This document shows, piece by piece, positions 41,101 through 56,100 of a DNA stretch of 64,000 nucleotides. The position numbers and the translations under genes were made by a program. Position 1 is the first letter of the stretch, and every line of letters starts with the position of its first letter. Source of the DNA: Chinchilla lanigera (taxonomy: Eukaryota; Chordata; Mammalia; Rodentia; Chinchillidae); contig NW_004955470.1 of the NCBI RefSeq assembly GCF_000276665.1, forward strand, positions 5,039,497 through 5,103,496, in the 5' to 3' direction. The notes beneath the pieces were generated by a model. The model was not told the origin of the DNA, searched no databases, and worked only from the letters and a program-made list of their open reading frames with translations.

Positions 41101-44100
41101 TCTTTATTTTCCATGGCTTATGTAAATTTGGGGCCCAAAAGTGAAAAAGACATAGTTTTAAGGTATTTCCCCTTTGAAAGACTTCCAATAATTGGATGCT
41201 AAAATGTCTAATTCTTATGGGATATGTCATCAGCATTTAATCATCAGTACAGAGGTGAAACAGTGCATTTTGTTTACACAAACAGAAGCAGGGGAGGAAA
41301 AGGAGAGAGAGGGAAGAGGAAGGTGAGTCTGAGGGGGGGAGGGAAACCAGAAATGGAGAGGGTTTACAGGAAGTGACATCAGAGTCTGGGCCCAAGTCCA
41401 TCACTGCAGAGGCAACGTGGCATCCAGGCCTGAGGGGCCCAGAAAGGGTGGTGCAGCTTGGGAAAATCTGTGGATAACCTGAAGAGTTTCCCACACCACT
41501 GTCAAAGACAGACTATTCAGCTGGCAGGCAAGGATTGGTGGCTACCTCCTTAACAGCTCAAAGGAAGCAAACGAAGAACCCAGGGCCACAAAAATCACAG
41601 ACTGAGGAAGAGTGAAGGAACACAGGAACTGCCCAAATGGTTGTGCACTCAGGTCCACGGATGATTTTAAAAGGCTTTTGCTGATTTAATTTTCACTACC
41701 AGAGTTTTGTATCACACAAGATCATTTCACAGTCTTACCACATAACAGATAAAACCACACAGGATGAATTATAAGGAAGTGTAGGCATCAGGAGACTAAA
41801 GATGATAGAAACTTTTTTGTGTCCTACAGTAAAAATTCCTGCAAGTCTCCAAGAAAACACATGTAAGGGTTTAGAGCTTGAAATTATTTGTTCAAATTAA
41901 TTTATATGGTCAAGTACTGTTGGAAACTACGCACATATTCTATTTTGCCATTTTCCCTGATTGCTTTAAGAATGTATTGTTTGGGGTTTTTGACTGCCAT
42001 CTTTAAACAAAGAATGTAATGAGAGCTCACAGGCTCTATGAGGGGGAATCTGAAATCTCACTGGCAGATAGCACAACCGTACCATTCTAGAAAATATAAT
42101 AAAATCGGGAAGTCAAATTATGTAAATGCTTATTACAATGAACGATCACTTAACCCTATAATACTTAAACCCGTATGCTTAAATGTTTATTCATTACTTT
42201 GTGTTAAAATTGACACATTAAGAATTCACACATATATATCTTACGTTCACACCAAATAAATAAAAAGTTGTATTTTCCCCCCAGTACAATTCAAATTGAA
42301 CAAGGAAATATATCTAATTACGTTAAGATTTGTTTGGAAATAATCTGCTGTGTAAATGATCAAGGCAAAAACCATTCTCTTGCTTACTTGCCATTTCTGC
42401 CTGAGGGCTACCAAATAGCTACATTTCTTGAAAATAATACACGAGACAGACTTTAACTTTTTGTCGCCATTCAGATATACAATGGTACTTCCATCTTTTT
42501 CCCTATTCCTAGATGGGTTAGAGCCTAATATTTTCTGCAAATATTTGCAAAATACTGAAACGCCCCGCAGGACACGGCTCCTGTAGCCACTCAAGGAGAC
42601 GATGAGCACTTAAGCGGCAAATGGAAAGCCATTTCCTCCTAGCTACCTTCACTAAGTGTCTGTGGGCAAAAGGTGGCTGTAGAAAAGCTACTTTTCTAAG
42701 TGAGACAGAGGGGAGACACCCCCTGTATCCCATGAGGAAGGAATGAACTTACTGCGTCTTTCTCAGGGTTGCAGACTTTCACCCAGAGGATGTGGTCCAG
42801 GAGCCAGTCAATGGGCTTCTCCTTATAGAACATAAATATGAACTCCACGATCAAAGTGAGGTCTGGCGCCTGGAACATTTTACCTGGAAGGATATTCACA
42901 GTTAAGAGCTGGAATAACGAAGAAGCCAGTCATCAAAATGGCTTAAGTAAGTGAAGGCCATGCCTCAATTGCACTTTCAACACGAAATCCTCACGAGTAA
43001 CAGGCAGATCTGCTTGGCCAAACATTCACTTGCTGGAGGGAGATGCACAGGCAAAGGCCTCACGTGGACACAAAAGGGTCTATTGTGCACTGTGGGCTCA
43101 TGGGACTCATAGGCCCAGTCAGATTTTTCTCGCATGTCTTACTAAAATGCTTCTCATTTAAAAAAAGGAACATGACAGGCACATATAGATATCTAGATCC
43201 TCTCAACAAACACAATGTATAAACCAGTAAGTGCAAAATCTCCCAAATTTCCTTCCATTGAAATTTCACAGGGGCTGGGGATTTAGCTCAGCGGCAAAGC
43301 GCCTGCCTGGCAAGTGCAAGGTCGTGAGTTCGGTTCCTGGTACCGGAGAAAAACCAAAAACCAAACACCAAAAAAAAAAAAAAAAGAAATTTCACAAGTA
43401 AAAATGTTTTTAAAATTTTAAAATGAGTTTTTGTTTCGTTTTGTTTTGTTTTTTGTGGTACTGGAGATTGGACCTAGGGCCACCACACTGACCTGCATCC
43501 CCAGAATATTTTGTTTTTTATTTAGAGGTAAGGTCTCAACAAATGGCCCAGGTAGAGGCTTGTACTTGGGATCCTCCTGCCTCAGCCTCCCAGAGTGCTG
43601 GGGTTAATCGTGTATACTACACACCTGACTTAAAGTAAGTTTTGAGTTCAATAAGAGTCAGCCTCTAATATTTAACTTTTTCTTTTTTGTTTTTTTGAGA
43701 CAGTGTCTCACTGTGTATTCAGTCTGGCCTTGAACTCACTATGATCCTCCTGCCCCGGCTTCCCAAGTTCTGATTACGGGTATGCAACAAAACACCCAGC
43801 AACATTTTTAAAAGTACCATGGGAAGAAATATATCATCCTGAGTGGTTTTTTTTAATTGGTAAATTTGTCAATTCTTTTCCACTGGCTAATTGAGGAACA
43901 TCAGCCCCCCCAAAAGATTTTTAAATGAGCACTCCAACTAGTAGTTAATAAAAGAAAGAGGTGAACAAAAAAAAAAAAAAAATCAAAGAATGAGAAGTTC
44001 AGGCCCTGCCTGAGAATAATGGGGATTCATGTGAGAAATCTTTCTGCGGTGCTTTTCCTAAAAGAACCCCCGCCCTGGGTAACACAGGAATTGCTGCAGT

Positions 44101-47100
44101 CAGAAGAAACTGGACTTCCTCCCGGGCCCCAGGTGGGCTACGGATCTCCAGAGGAATCCCACACTGAGGCCACCGAGATGTCTCCTGACTGATGTCCACC
44201 GCTCCACACAAAGAGCTCTACCTAAGTTCACTTTTGTCAAGAACAATCCGCTTCCACAGGAAAAACATGACTAATAATGAAAAAAGTAAACGGTTTAGGA
44301 TCCTGAGAGTCAGTTATTTTTGAAAAGTGCACAAATCTGAAGCTTTACTTACCAATGAAGCCCAGCTGGGAAAACTCCAGAATCATCCATTCCTCAGAAG
44401 AAAGTTGCAGGGCAAAATTTTTGATAGTATTAAAATAATTCTGTTTGACAATGATATCATCCTCAAGCTAGAGAAAAATTGAACAGTCATGTTAATCAAA
44501 AAGAGGAGGAATGATAGAGAAAGTACCTGTTCCAGAGACTCCAGCACACTTGCATGAGGAAAATCAAGAAAACAATCAAAATATAAAAATTAACGTTATC
44601 AAAAGGAGATAGGGAAAGTAAAATGAAAGCTATGCCGCAAGACAAATGAACCAAGAGTATTGGAAGTAACAAGAGTATTCCATAAATTACTCCTCTGCTG
44701 CCATTGGCCAGGCTAGAGGAGTCGAGCAATGGCAAAGTTGGATGTGCACCCTTGCAACGCCTTCTGGGTCCATGCACTACACCGGGACCCACACGGGGTG
44801 CAGGGTGCCCACTGCTCTCCACGTGGGAGAGGGTTGCTTTATGTCTCACAGTGCTGCCCACTGACCCCAGGGCCTTTCACGTGCCGGGTAAGTGCTCCTG
44901 TGGCACCCGTTTACATTTTAGAAAAAGGTTCACACCATGAGACCGGCAGGGGTCTTAGCTACTTTTCTTTTGTTGCTGAGACAAAATATCTGACACCTAA
45001 AACTAAGGAAGGAAAGGTTTATTTAGCTCACAGTTTGTGGAGGTTTCAGTCCATAATCAGCTGGCTCCAAGGCAGGGTGGCAGGACAAAGGAGGAACAGT
45101 TCATCGCGGAGGAAGTTACAAAAGCAACAAGAGCAAGAAGGGAGCGAAAGGGCGAGGAGGGAGAGAGCAAGCCTCTTTCCCAGGGTGGGTGCGGCACTCA
45201 CACCCATATCCCAGCACTGGACCATAAGTCAATCACAAAGTCTAGAAGCCTGCCCCATGACTGCGTGAGGCTTTGTGGGGACATCCAGACCCAAGCCATA
45301 ACATGCAGTTTCCTCTTAATATAGCGACTCTTTTAACTCTTTCAGGTTACAAATCCATCCTAGGCATGTCCAACCTGTGCTGTGGCCCACTGTTTTTTGT
45401 GTGTGTTGAGGAGCGGCTCTCACCTGAGTGAAGAGGAATTGTCTTGGACCACATGTAAAATATGTAATACAGTTAATATACATGAGTGACAAAACTTCCT
45501 TTTAAAATATGTTTATGATAACTTTTTAAAGACAAGGGCATCCCAGCACACATCCATAATCCTACCACTCTAAGAGGCTGAGGCAGGAGGACCACCAAAT
45601 TCAATGTCAACCTGGGCAACTCTGCGATGCTGCTCACTGCACAGGCCCGGGGCTTAGTTCCCAGTAGTGAAAAACAAAACAAAACAAAAACTGAAACAAA
45701 GCAACAGGTCATAGGTTGGACACGCCAACTCGACAAGGACAGATGCGCAGGGCTAGGGCACAGATGTCCCATGGTGTTCTCAGCTCTCCAGCTCACGGCA
45801 GATGCTCAGGTACATGTTGGTTCCTACACCTGCAACGGAGCCCCAAGAGTTTCCTTTGCCCACTTTAACAGATACCTACAAAACACCCAGGCAGCCTAGC
45901 AATTCGCCCAGTGCCCGCTATCCCCGACTCTGCCCGGGCCCTGTGTGCCTGCACTTGGCCTTTCTTTCAGGCCACCATGGAGGGGCCAGGATGGGGTCCT
46001 GAGTGGGCAGAGGCTCCTCCCCAAGCCTCCTCCGGCCCCATCTTAAAGCCACAAGAGGATTTTAATGTCTTCAGAGCGCTTCTCTTGTCTTCCTTTCACT
46101 CCACCACTTCTCATCACTTAGGTAATTTTTATTCTAGTGTTCAATTATTCACTATTAACCTCCCGCACGCTTTCCTCCTCCTGCCGGGGAGGTGGCGGCA
46201 GCAGTCTTTGTAGACACACCGACGGGCTTGCCTTCCACGCATGCAGCCAGGATGCTCCAGATATGGCTGGCGCCGGGACCACCAACGAACAAGGACAGAC
46301 CCACTGCAGGCCCGGACCCTGGGGGAGGTAGGGGACGAGGGGACAAGGTGCAGGGCCACGCGGCAACCTCCTGGCTTTCCAAAGAAGCCGCCTACACACA
46401 CACTTGCTGACCACGCCCCAGGGGAAGGTGACCCACCCCGGCGCCAGGCGAGATTGAAGCCCACTCAGAATGAAGCGCGCTCGTTTACTACACAGACTTC
46501 GAGTCACCTGTGGTGTATTAAGTCAGAAAAAAACACTTTGTTCCACTAGCACAACTCCTCAGTGTCGCTGCCTTCACCCTCCACCAGGGGGACCCTCCGA
46601 CCTAACATCACAACAGTGCCGCTGCTGGGAACCTGGCTCGGGTACAGTTCCTTGTGAGTGTCCAAATGCCTCCAGGTTTTCTACGACAAGCCATGCGTGT
46701 GTGCGTGCGTGCGTGTGTGTGTGTGCGCACACGTGTGCGTGTGTGTATTTACTGCATGTGTAGATGTGGGCGACCTGGTCTACAGCAAAGACAGGAGAGC
46801 TCCACAGAGCCACAGGGCCCTGCGTGCCACAGCCAGCCACCCCCTCGCTTCCCTAGCATCCTGACCTCTGGCGACGGGGGACTGTAGTCCATCTCCACGA
46901 TTCTGTCATTTCAGGAATGTTGTAGAAGTGGGGTCCTGCAGCACACAAGCCCTAGAGACTGGCTTCTAGCCTGAGAATAATCCCCTTCAGATCTGGGGCG
47001 TCGCGCATTGAGTTTGTTTCTCCTACTTGCTCAGTGTTCCGTGGCGTGGAAGGACCTCTGCTGAATGAGTCACCTGCTGTGGCGCAGCTGGGGAGCTTGC

Positions 47101-50100
47101 AGTGGAGGTGCTTAGTGACCCAGCCCTCCTGGGTCACTAAGAGCGTCTGGTCATGGCAGGGGCCATGCTGCAGAGTCGGACACGGCCTGTGTCAGGGACT
47201 GCTCGTTCACAGAGGGAAGTTAAAAAGCAAGATGCAAATACGAGTCTCAAGTACGCGAATGTCCCTGCGCATATTTGCTTAAATTTGTTTAAAGTGGAAG
47301 GAGATACTAAAAACTAAGAGCAGTTATCCATGGGGGAGGAAGGAAACGGGATGAGTGCACCAAGGATAAAAGTGAGATTTCTGTAAACGCAGCTGCTTTT
47401 ACATAAGTTTTAATTTTGGAATGCTCTGTTTTATGTAACTAGAAAGGAAAAAAAGTAAGACTAACATTGGAATGCAAATTGAAACAAATGGACCCGGTTT
47501 GGTATACGGTTGGCGACATGGTCACAAAGGAGAGCGCGCCTCTCAGTGGCGTTCACACACAGTACGCTGATTATACGAGTAAATCCCCAGCAGGAGCCGC
47601 TCAACAGGAAAAGGCAGTGTTCAGCCTGCATGTAGCAGCTGTCCTGTTGGTGGGACTGCTACTGACTCTCTGCAGTTCGAGGTACACTACAGGGTAAAAG
47701 GAGTGTGTTATCAGGATCAAGTTATTAAAAACCAAGATTTTCAGTGTAGGAGAAAATACAAGTATAAATGCAAAGCCAGTTTAGTAAGACCCCTGTAATC
47801 TTATATCTGAACTGGAAACACCAGTAGAAATGTGTGGAGTTTTCTGTCTAAAAAACAAAATACCCCTTTCCTTGCGGAAAGTCCTGGAAGCAAAGACAAC
47901 ATGACAAAATTGAGCATCTCAGGTGCTGGAGATGTCCCTACATACACCCACTCCTGAGAGCTGCAGCTCCTGGGACAAGTGACAGATTCCAGAGGCAGAA
48001 CAGATACACAACACACACACCAGTCAGCAAATAAGTGATCGATAAGTAGGACTTACACACGAAGCATGCAAAGGCCAATGTGCAGAGGTTCCCATGGCTC
48101 ATGATGTACTGATGTGGGTCTCAGTAAGAATAACAACCGAATGGACTGACACAAGTCAAAGGTACTTTAAAAACCCGTAAGTTCAGCCAGCCGTGGTGGT
48201 GCACACCTGTAATGCCAGCACTCTGGAGGCTGAAGCAGGAGGACCATCAAGAGTTTGAGACCAGCCTACGCTACACAGTGAGTTCAAGGCCAGTCTGAAC
48301 TCCCCAGGGAGACCCTGTTTCAACAAACCAGCAAACAAACCCTGACAAGTTTATAATATCTTGAAAATGGCTACCATTGGAGACTGCCAGGGTACCAGCT
48401 TTAAACATTAATAAAGAGAAAAAGAGAAAGAAGCAAGCATTTATTCTGCCTTTTCCTTATGAACTGTTTTTCAAAAGTAAGCAAATAGTGAAGGAGGGGA
48501 AATTCTTTACAGAAGAACTCAGCTTCAAAGAGCGTTAGCGGTTAGGGAGTTAGAAAATTACCACTCAAAAACCTCTAACAAAATAACTGACGTAGGAAAA
48601 ACATCAGTGTGCTAACACCATAAACTGGCTTCCAGGGGGCGTACAGGAGAGTTGGGGTGGCAGAGCGAGCCACTGTTCCTTGGGACCCGCCCTACCTGCA
48701 TGCCTCACCCAGAATCCCCCAGAAGTGCCTGGATCATCTCCCGGTTGCCAGAAGACACCATGTTTACTCCAAGTCCTGGAAAATAGGGCCCGTTATGGAT
48801 CTGCCCAACTCTGTCAATGGAAACTTCACCCCAAGCCACAGGCATGACACTAAGAGAGAAGGCACTTTGTTTTTCCCTTTAGGTGTGTGTCCTTGTTGCC
48901 CTGAATTAACCCCAGGCCCTGCTGCCTTTTTCAAGGAACTCTTTCAAAGTCTTAGGTCCGATCTATCTCCCACAATGCAACAGTGAAGTCACGTCCCCGG
49001 GGACCACGAGGAAGTCTGGGATACATTCCCACGTTTCCTCACCCCTCGCCCTGGTCTTGCCCAGATTTTCCCAAGTGACCTCTTTCCTTTATAAACATAC
49101 AAAACTAGCATAATCTGAGGACCTTTAAAGGCCAAAATGTTTTCCCACTAAAACTTTATAGCTCATAAGGAAATCATTAACAGAATTGTGCATAATATAA
49201 GGTTATAAAGACATAAATATAAAACAACCCCCTTTTTCCTTAAGGCTCAATTTTTTTGGCAAATAAAATAGCTTTAAGAATGTTTATTGAATTCATTTCT
49301 GAAACATCAGGAATGGTAAGAAACAAAATAACCAACAATAAAGTAATTATAATATCTGAACAATGAATGGTACTCAAGAAATGATCAAAATTATACCGAC
49401 CTATATTTACTGGGATTTAATGGGATTGCCAGCGTTGTGACAACAAAACAGGCTATCAGATAGCACCTAGACTATGATCCTATAATTGTTAAGAGGGTTA
49501 TTTTCCACATGGTGGAAGAGAAACACCCAGATCCTCCTTTCTCCACGGAGTAGGGATTAAACATCAGCACACTAAAATGCCAGAGTCCCTCCCTGGGACA
49601 TGGTACGATGTGACTGGGAAGAAACACCTGACACCTGACTTCTCCCTGAGGAGACAAAGGAGTAGACACACATCCGAATGGCTTTGACTTTCTGGACTGC
49701 ATCCTGAAGGACTGGCTTCTGTTATGTCTATTTTTCTTTATTTTTAATTTTTTTTTTCCCAGTACCGGGAATCAAACTCAAGACCTTGCACTTGCCAGGC
49801 AGACGCTGTGCCGCTGAGCTAAATCTCCAGCCCCTTCTGTATGTCTAAATCAAAGCAGGGACACCAAAAGCATTCCGCTGGGGCCAAGAGCAAGCATCAA
49901 TTAGCACAGAGGCTGCAGAGCCACGGACAGCCGCCAGGGAGAGCGCCAGCATTATTACTTATCACAATTCAGAGAGCCCACAGTACTGCAGACAGACGCC
50001 AGGGGGAGCACCGCAGGAGAAAATGGCAAACTTCAGTTAGATTACATCCCAAGCCCAGAGAGAACAGGGCCTCAGAAAAGCCTGCAGAAGATGTCAGGAT

Positions 50101-53100
50101 CTCCCTAGCATGAATGGAAGCGGTCCCTGAGTACACTAGACTACAAAGATTAGTAGAGGTGGCTGACTTTTCAAATACCGAAATCCCAACAGTTCCAACA
50201 AAAAAGATGAAAGAAACAAAAATATGGCATATTCACAGGCACAGATTAAACTCCGAGTCTAACTCCCTAAAACTGGAGATATACGATTACTAAACAATTG
50301 AAAGTAACTGTCGCAAGACTTGGTGAACTAAGAAAAAGAGCACAAACAAGTGAACAAAATCAGGAAAATGAAACACGAATAAAATGAGAACAACAAAGAG
50401 GTTAAAAATATGATGAGAAATCACAAAAACTAGAATCAAAGAATATAAAACCTGAATGGAAATTTCACTAGCGGGACTGAACAGCAGGTCTGGCCAGGCA
50501 GAAAAATGAATCAGCAAACAAGAAGACAACTTTCAAAATTAATGGTGCAGCTGACAAAAATAAAGACAGCCTAAGGGACCCACAGAAACCATAAAGCAAC
50601 GTAACATACATACTATAAGACTTCAAGAAGAAAGAAGTCTATTTAAAGAAATACAGCTGGAAACTTACCCAATCTAGAAAGAAAAATGGACACACAAATA
50701 TAAGAAGCTCAAAGAATTCCATTATGACAAATCTAAAGAGAGCTATATAAAGAAACATGATAATCAAGCTGTCAAAGTCTCAGATCAAGAAAAAAATCTG
50801 AGAAGCAGCAACAAAAAGGGAACCCATCATATATGAGGGAGTTCCTATTGGATTATCAACAGATTTCTCAGTAGAAACTTTCCAGGCTAGAAGGGAATAG
50901 GATGGTATATTTAAAATGCTAAAACCGAAAGAACCTATCAACCACAAATACTATGCCTGTCAAAGCTGTCATTCAAAAATAAAAGAGAAATGAACACTTT
51001 CCCATATAAACAAAAGTTTAGTGAGTTGAGAGTCACCACCTTATTCCTGGAGATCTTCAATTTGAAGTGAAAAGAAAGATAAAAAAAAAAAATCATACAA
51101 ACAACAACAAAAACCCCCTAAAACCCTGCTGTAAATATACAAATGTAGAATCCTGCAGTAAAGTAATGAAGGTGCATAAACCACTTTTAAATCTTGTATA
51201 GAATTTTAAAAACCAAAAGCATAAAAGAAAATTATAAATCTGTATCAATGGATATGTAATATAAAAAGAGGCAAATGTGTCATCAATAACAACAAGTGGA
51301 GACACAGAACTGTAAAAATACAGAGCATTCTTCTGAGAATGAAATTACCAGTTTTAAATAGACATCACTTTAAGATGCTTTCTGTAACTGCAATGATATC
51401 ACAAGCATCTACAGAATATCCACAAAAGGAATCAAATGAAAAGAGAATCAAAATATATCACTATTAAAAACCAACAGAACACAAACAAGATTATTTTTAC
51501 AATTAACAAAATTAATAAAAATTTTGAACAGTGCTCATCGATGTTAAGATTTAATACTAAAATGTCAACACTACCCAAAGTGATCTACATATTTAATGCA
51601 ATTTCTACCAAAATTCCTGTACTTTGCAAACAATCATACAGAATCTCAAGGAATGTAAGGAGTCAAACAATTCTAAAATGGAATAAAGTTAGAGGCCTCA
51701 CACTTCAAACATACTACAAATCCATTCATTGTGGTACTGGTGTAAGGACAGATGCATCAGCCAATCATACAGAATAGAGAGCCTAGAAATGCGGTGAAAT
51801 GATCTTCCACAAGGATGCCAAAAACATACAGGGGAGAAAGGATAGTCTCTTCAACAAATGATGCTGGAAAAACTGGATACTCACATGCAAAGAATAAAGG
51901 CAGATGCGTATTTTACACCATATATAAAAATTAATTGAAATAATATACTAAAAATTTGACCCAAAGAGATAAAACTATAAAACTTCTAGAAGAAAAGTTT
52001 CAGAATATTGGATTTGGTGATGATGACACAAATATTACACCAAACGCACAGATAACAAGAGCAAGAATAAATGAGAGCTACAGTAAACTGGGAAACTTTT
52101 GTGCATCAAAGGAAACAATACCATGAAAAGGCAATGTACAGAATTGGAGAAAATATAACCACGAATCAAATAACCCAAGTGAAAAAGGGAGCCAGATATG
52201 GGGCACACGCCTGTAAATCTCAGCTCTCTGGGAGGCTGAGGCAGGAGGATCACAGATTTGAGTCCAGCTGGGGAATTTAGCAACTTGGCAAGACCCTGCC
52301 TCAAAATTTTAAAAAATAAAATTCAAGACCTGGGGATACAGCTTAGTGAGAAGGCCCTGGGTTCAATCTCCAGAAATGCAAGGAATAAGAAAAAAAAATG
52401 GGCAAAGCACTTAAACATTTCTCCAAAGAAGATACAGACATGGCAAATGAGCACATGAAATGATGCTCAACAGCAATAATCATAAGTGAGAACAAAAACC
52501 ACTATAAGATGTCACACCACACCCATTACGATGACCTCTATTAGAAAATAAAAAAAATAACAAGTGTTGACAAGAAGGCAGAGAAAATGGAACATCTGCG
52601 CAAGGTTGGCAGGAGTGTAAAATGGTACAGCCGCTGTGAAAAACAGCAGGAAGCCACCTCAAAACACAAGAAATAGAACTATCTGATCTACAGCCCCACT
52701 CCCACGTATCTACCCAGAATTCCAGGCAGGATCTCAGAAAGGTGTGTTCATCAGAGCATTATTCCCAACAGGTAAGAGCTGGAAGCAACTGCATGTCTAT
52801 CAATACATGAATTAATTAACAAATGTGGTATAACATACAATAGAATAGTACGCAGCTTTAATAAAGGGCACCTATTACACCCTACTACATAGATGAACCT
52901 TGAGGACATTATGATGAGCCAAGTACACCAGTTATGAATGGACTAATAATGTGTGTTTCCACTTATATCCAAAATAGTCCAAATCATGGAAGCAGAAGGT
53001 ACAGGATGGTAACTAAAGACACAGGAGAGGTGAAAGGAGAGTAAATGTATGAAGAGATCTGTGGCACAACAATGTAAATATATTTAATGCTACTGAACTG

Positions 53101-56100
53101 CACATTAACATAGTTAAGATGGTAAATTTAATGTTATGTGATTTTTATAATAAAAGAGGCATTGTATTAAATGATTTACAAAGTGCAACATGTAAATCAT
53201 AAAGGACAATGTCACCATGTGGTAAGCTGCAATAAACACAAAGCCCTTCATTCAAAGACTTGCTGCTGACCTTCAGTGTCAGGCTGACCCTGCTTCAGGG
53301 AAGTCCTCCTCACCACGCTCTTCCTTATCCACACCCTATCCTTGATTTCCCAACCCCATCCTTCCTATGTGCCACAAGAAAGCATTCAGTTTCCACTCAT
53401 TCCCGGGAGAGAAAGTGAAACCTAATTTCTAAAGTGACATGACTACACTTCCAGTTCTCTACACAAGTTCTCAAGTATCATCTATCTATTTCTATACTGG
53501 CTCAACAGTAATAATATTGGGATAAAGACTCTGAAAGGTATTTAAAGACAATGTGCTACCTAAACATAGAGGATCGTGTGTTTACATGCAAGACAGACAC
53601 TCTTACATACAATGTTATTCTGTTCCTCACTGTAGTCATCAGACAGTTCTCATCCTGTGGATATAATGAACATTGCTGGCTGCTTTGGTCTGCATCGTAA
53701 ATATCCTCCCAAGAGCTCCTGTGTTAAAGGCCTGGTTCCCCGAGAAGCACCTTTCAGTAGAGGTCTTCAGGTCACTGAAGGCATGCCTGGAAAGGCATGG
53801 TAAGCCCACAGCCCCCTTTTCTGTCCTCTTCCATCCTCGGCATGAGGTGAGCAGCCCTGCCCCTCTACAGGCTCACACCACTATGTGCAGACTCGCCACA
53901 GATCCAGCAGACATGGGACCACGCGACCATGGACTGAGATCTCTGAAACCGTGAGCCCGAGTAAACCTTTTCTCATTAGAAGCTGACCTCAGGCTTTTGT
54001 GATAGTAACAGAAAGCTAACACAGAAGCCTAGGTCAAATGTCAAAGGAACAGCTCCTGACCTTAGTTTATTTGCTTTCCCATGTGAAGCCATGCTCTTTC
54101 CTGCGTTCCTCTTCCATCACCACCCTTAAATCCCCATAGTTGTACAACCATTTTCTTTCTGATTCAGGAACCCAGAATCTCTTCTTGCCACCCTCATCAA
54201 CATTTCCTCTTAGAAGAGTATCTAGGACCTGGTGGCACAGGTCAGTAATCCCAGAATTCTGGGAGGCTGAGACAGGAGGATCACCAACTTCAGGCCCAGC
54301 ATGGGCAACTTAGTGATGTAGTGAGACCCACTTCAAAAAAAGAAATCTAACAAACAGTGAAAAAAGAAAAATTAGCGGAGTTGATGTGTTCCACTTCTCA
54401 TAGGTATTTGCATTTTGAACAAGGGATAAACTCTCTTGGTTAAAGAAATGTAATTCCAGTTGTAGAATTTAAACTTATGTCATTGAGATTTAGAGAAACT
54501 GAGAAATAAGAGCTTCCTGGAATTTTTTAAGCCATTGCCTACCTAGCTAACCCAAAGTCCACAACCTCAAAGGATCATTCTACATGGACAGTGTCAGGGT
54601 CATAGTGCTAAGAAATACACCATTAGATTCGTGGTCAATTTTATCATGTTTATTATAAATGGAAGTGTACTAGAGCCTACAAAAGCAATTATTCTACCAC
54701 AAGACCACTGAAAAATTATATGGAAACCCTTTAAAGTTTGACAAATAATTACACCTTAGTTGTCTTTAAACAGTAGAGAAAGAGAAGGTGAAGAAGATGA
54801 AGGGGTGGGTGAGGGAGAGGCAGAGGAAGATGCATGGGCCGCACGCCCAGCCCAGGACCAGCGGGTGGAGCCGACGGGGGCCTCAGAGCCACCTGTTGTC
54901 ACCAGGGGGGCCCCAGCCCTCTGAGCCGTAGATCTGAGAAGCATCTTGCTTGCAAAACTTCCTGTTTTAGTGAAAATACGCCCTTGCTAATGTTTTTTCT
55001 TTAGAACTGTGAAAGCCACGAAAGGAGAATGCTTACCTGAATGTAATACACGCCCTTTTCCTGAGCATACATCATGAGGAAACAGTAATCTAGGTTCTGC
55101 TTTGTTCTCCATCTGAAAGGGTTTCCAAACAGAGGTCAGAAACCAGATGCAAATGTAGTACACAAGCTTAGCTGCACAAATTCCAGTGTCTGTCTGTCTC
55201 ACTCACTCACTCACACACACACACACACAGTGGCAAAGCAAATTCACTTTTCCCTAATGAAGCCTTTACCAAAACGTACTCCCGAGAAATTAATCCTCAA
55301 GGTGGCCTGAGGAAAAGGAGTCTCAGATCAGTCAGGTTTGGGAAGCACTGGACGCAGCCTCCACTCAGAGATGCACTCCGGTTAGTGTATTAAAGGTGCT
55401 AACATCTCCCACAGAGAGGACATTCGTGGAGAGAAAAAATTTAATCCAATACTTTCCAAACTTCTTTCAGTACAGGCCCTTGTTTTCAATAACATTTTGA
55501 TTAATATCTCACTGAACTCGTGCTTTGAAAATTACACTTTAGGGGCTGGGCATGCTGCTGCCTGCCTCTAATCCCAGCACTCCGAGAGGCTGAGGCAGGC
55601 AGATCACAAGTTTGGGCCCAACCTGGACAATTTAGTGATTCAGTGAGACCCTGTCTCCAAAGGGACTGGGGTGTAGCTCAGTGTGAAGGCCCTGGATTCA
55701 ATCCCCAGTACTGTGGAAGAAAAAAGGGAGGCAGGAAGGAAGGAAGGAAAGGAGTTAGTGGGGAGGAAAGAGAGAGGGATGATACTTGAGGGAACACCAT
55801 TCTGTGTCTAGGAATGTGTTTGCATATGACTATATGAAAAAAATAGCAACATATTTAAATTCACATGAAGAGGTTCTAAAAGCCCGTTTAAGAGAAACAC
55901 AGTAAAGGAGAAGCCCCTACTAAGTTGTGCCTCCTATTGAGAAAACTCCAGAGAATGCATCTCACGAGCTGGCCTGTGCTTAAGGCGACTACCTAGAATA
56001 TTTGTCCAGGTCAGTCCTAAATAGCCTAAGCTTTGATAAACAAGAACTACTTTTATGAGACAGTTATTACCTCACTCTTTCTTGAGAGTCCCCAAATGTT

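Larger units (their letters stand above)
40187..42752 (-). other. MGAT4A: MGAT4A intron after residue 340
   Basis: About 2.6 kb, holding a minus-strand ID (40512-40630) and the CCAAT minisatellite with its assembly gap (40741-40994). 41000-42750 has no recognised element apart from a GA-rich run near 41285-41350. Confidence 0.85.
42884..44352 (-). other. MGAT4A: MGAT4A intron after residue 296
   Basis: About 1.47 kb, holding three SINEs in a row: ID (43272-43385, +), B1-ID (43440-43640, -) and B1 (43690-43802, -). Confidence 0.85.
44468..55036 (-). other. MGAT4A: MGAT4A intron after residue 258
   Basis: About 10.6 kb. Contents: MaLR-like LTR (44948-45302, -), degenerate B1-ID (45541-45680), (GT/GC)n tract (46692-46747), B1 (48185-48345), ID (49731-49833, -), L1 (50050-53160, +) interrupted by a B1-ID (52190-52385), MaLR-like LTR (53660-54025, +) and a B1-like monomer (54228-54345). 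46750-48180 and 48350-49700 have nothing recognised. Confidence 0.85.
55113..56070 (-). other. MGAT4A: MGAT4A intron within codon 233
   Basis: 958 bases, holding (AC)n at about 55211-55230, a B1-ID SINE (55541-55720) and a short GGAA repeat (55731-55755). Confidence 0.85.

Noticed and set aside
51436..51777. 113-codon plus-strand frame
   Set aside because: A fragment of decayed L1 ORF2 read in a surviving window, not a host gene.
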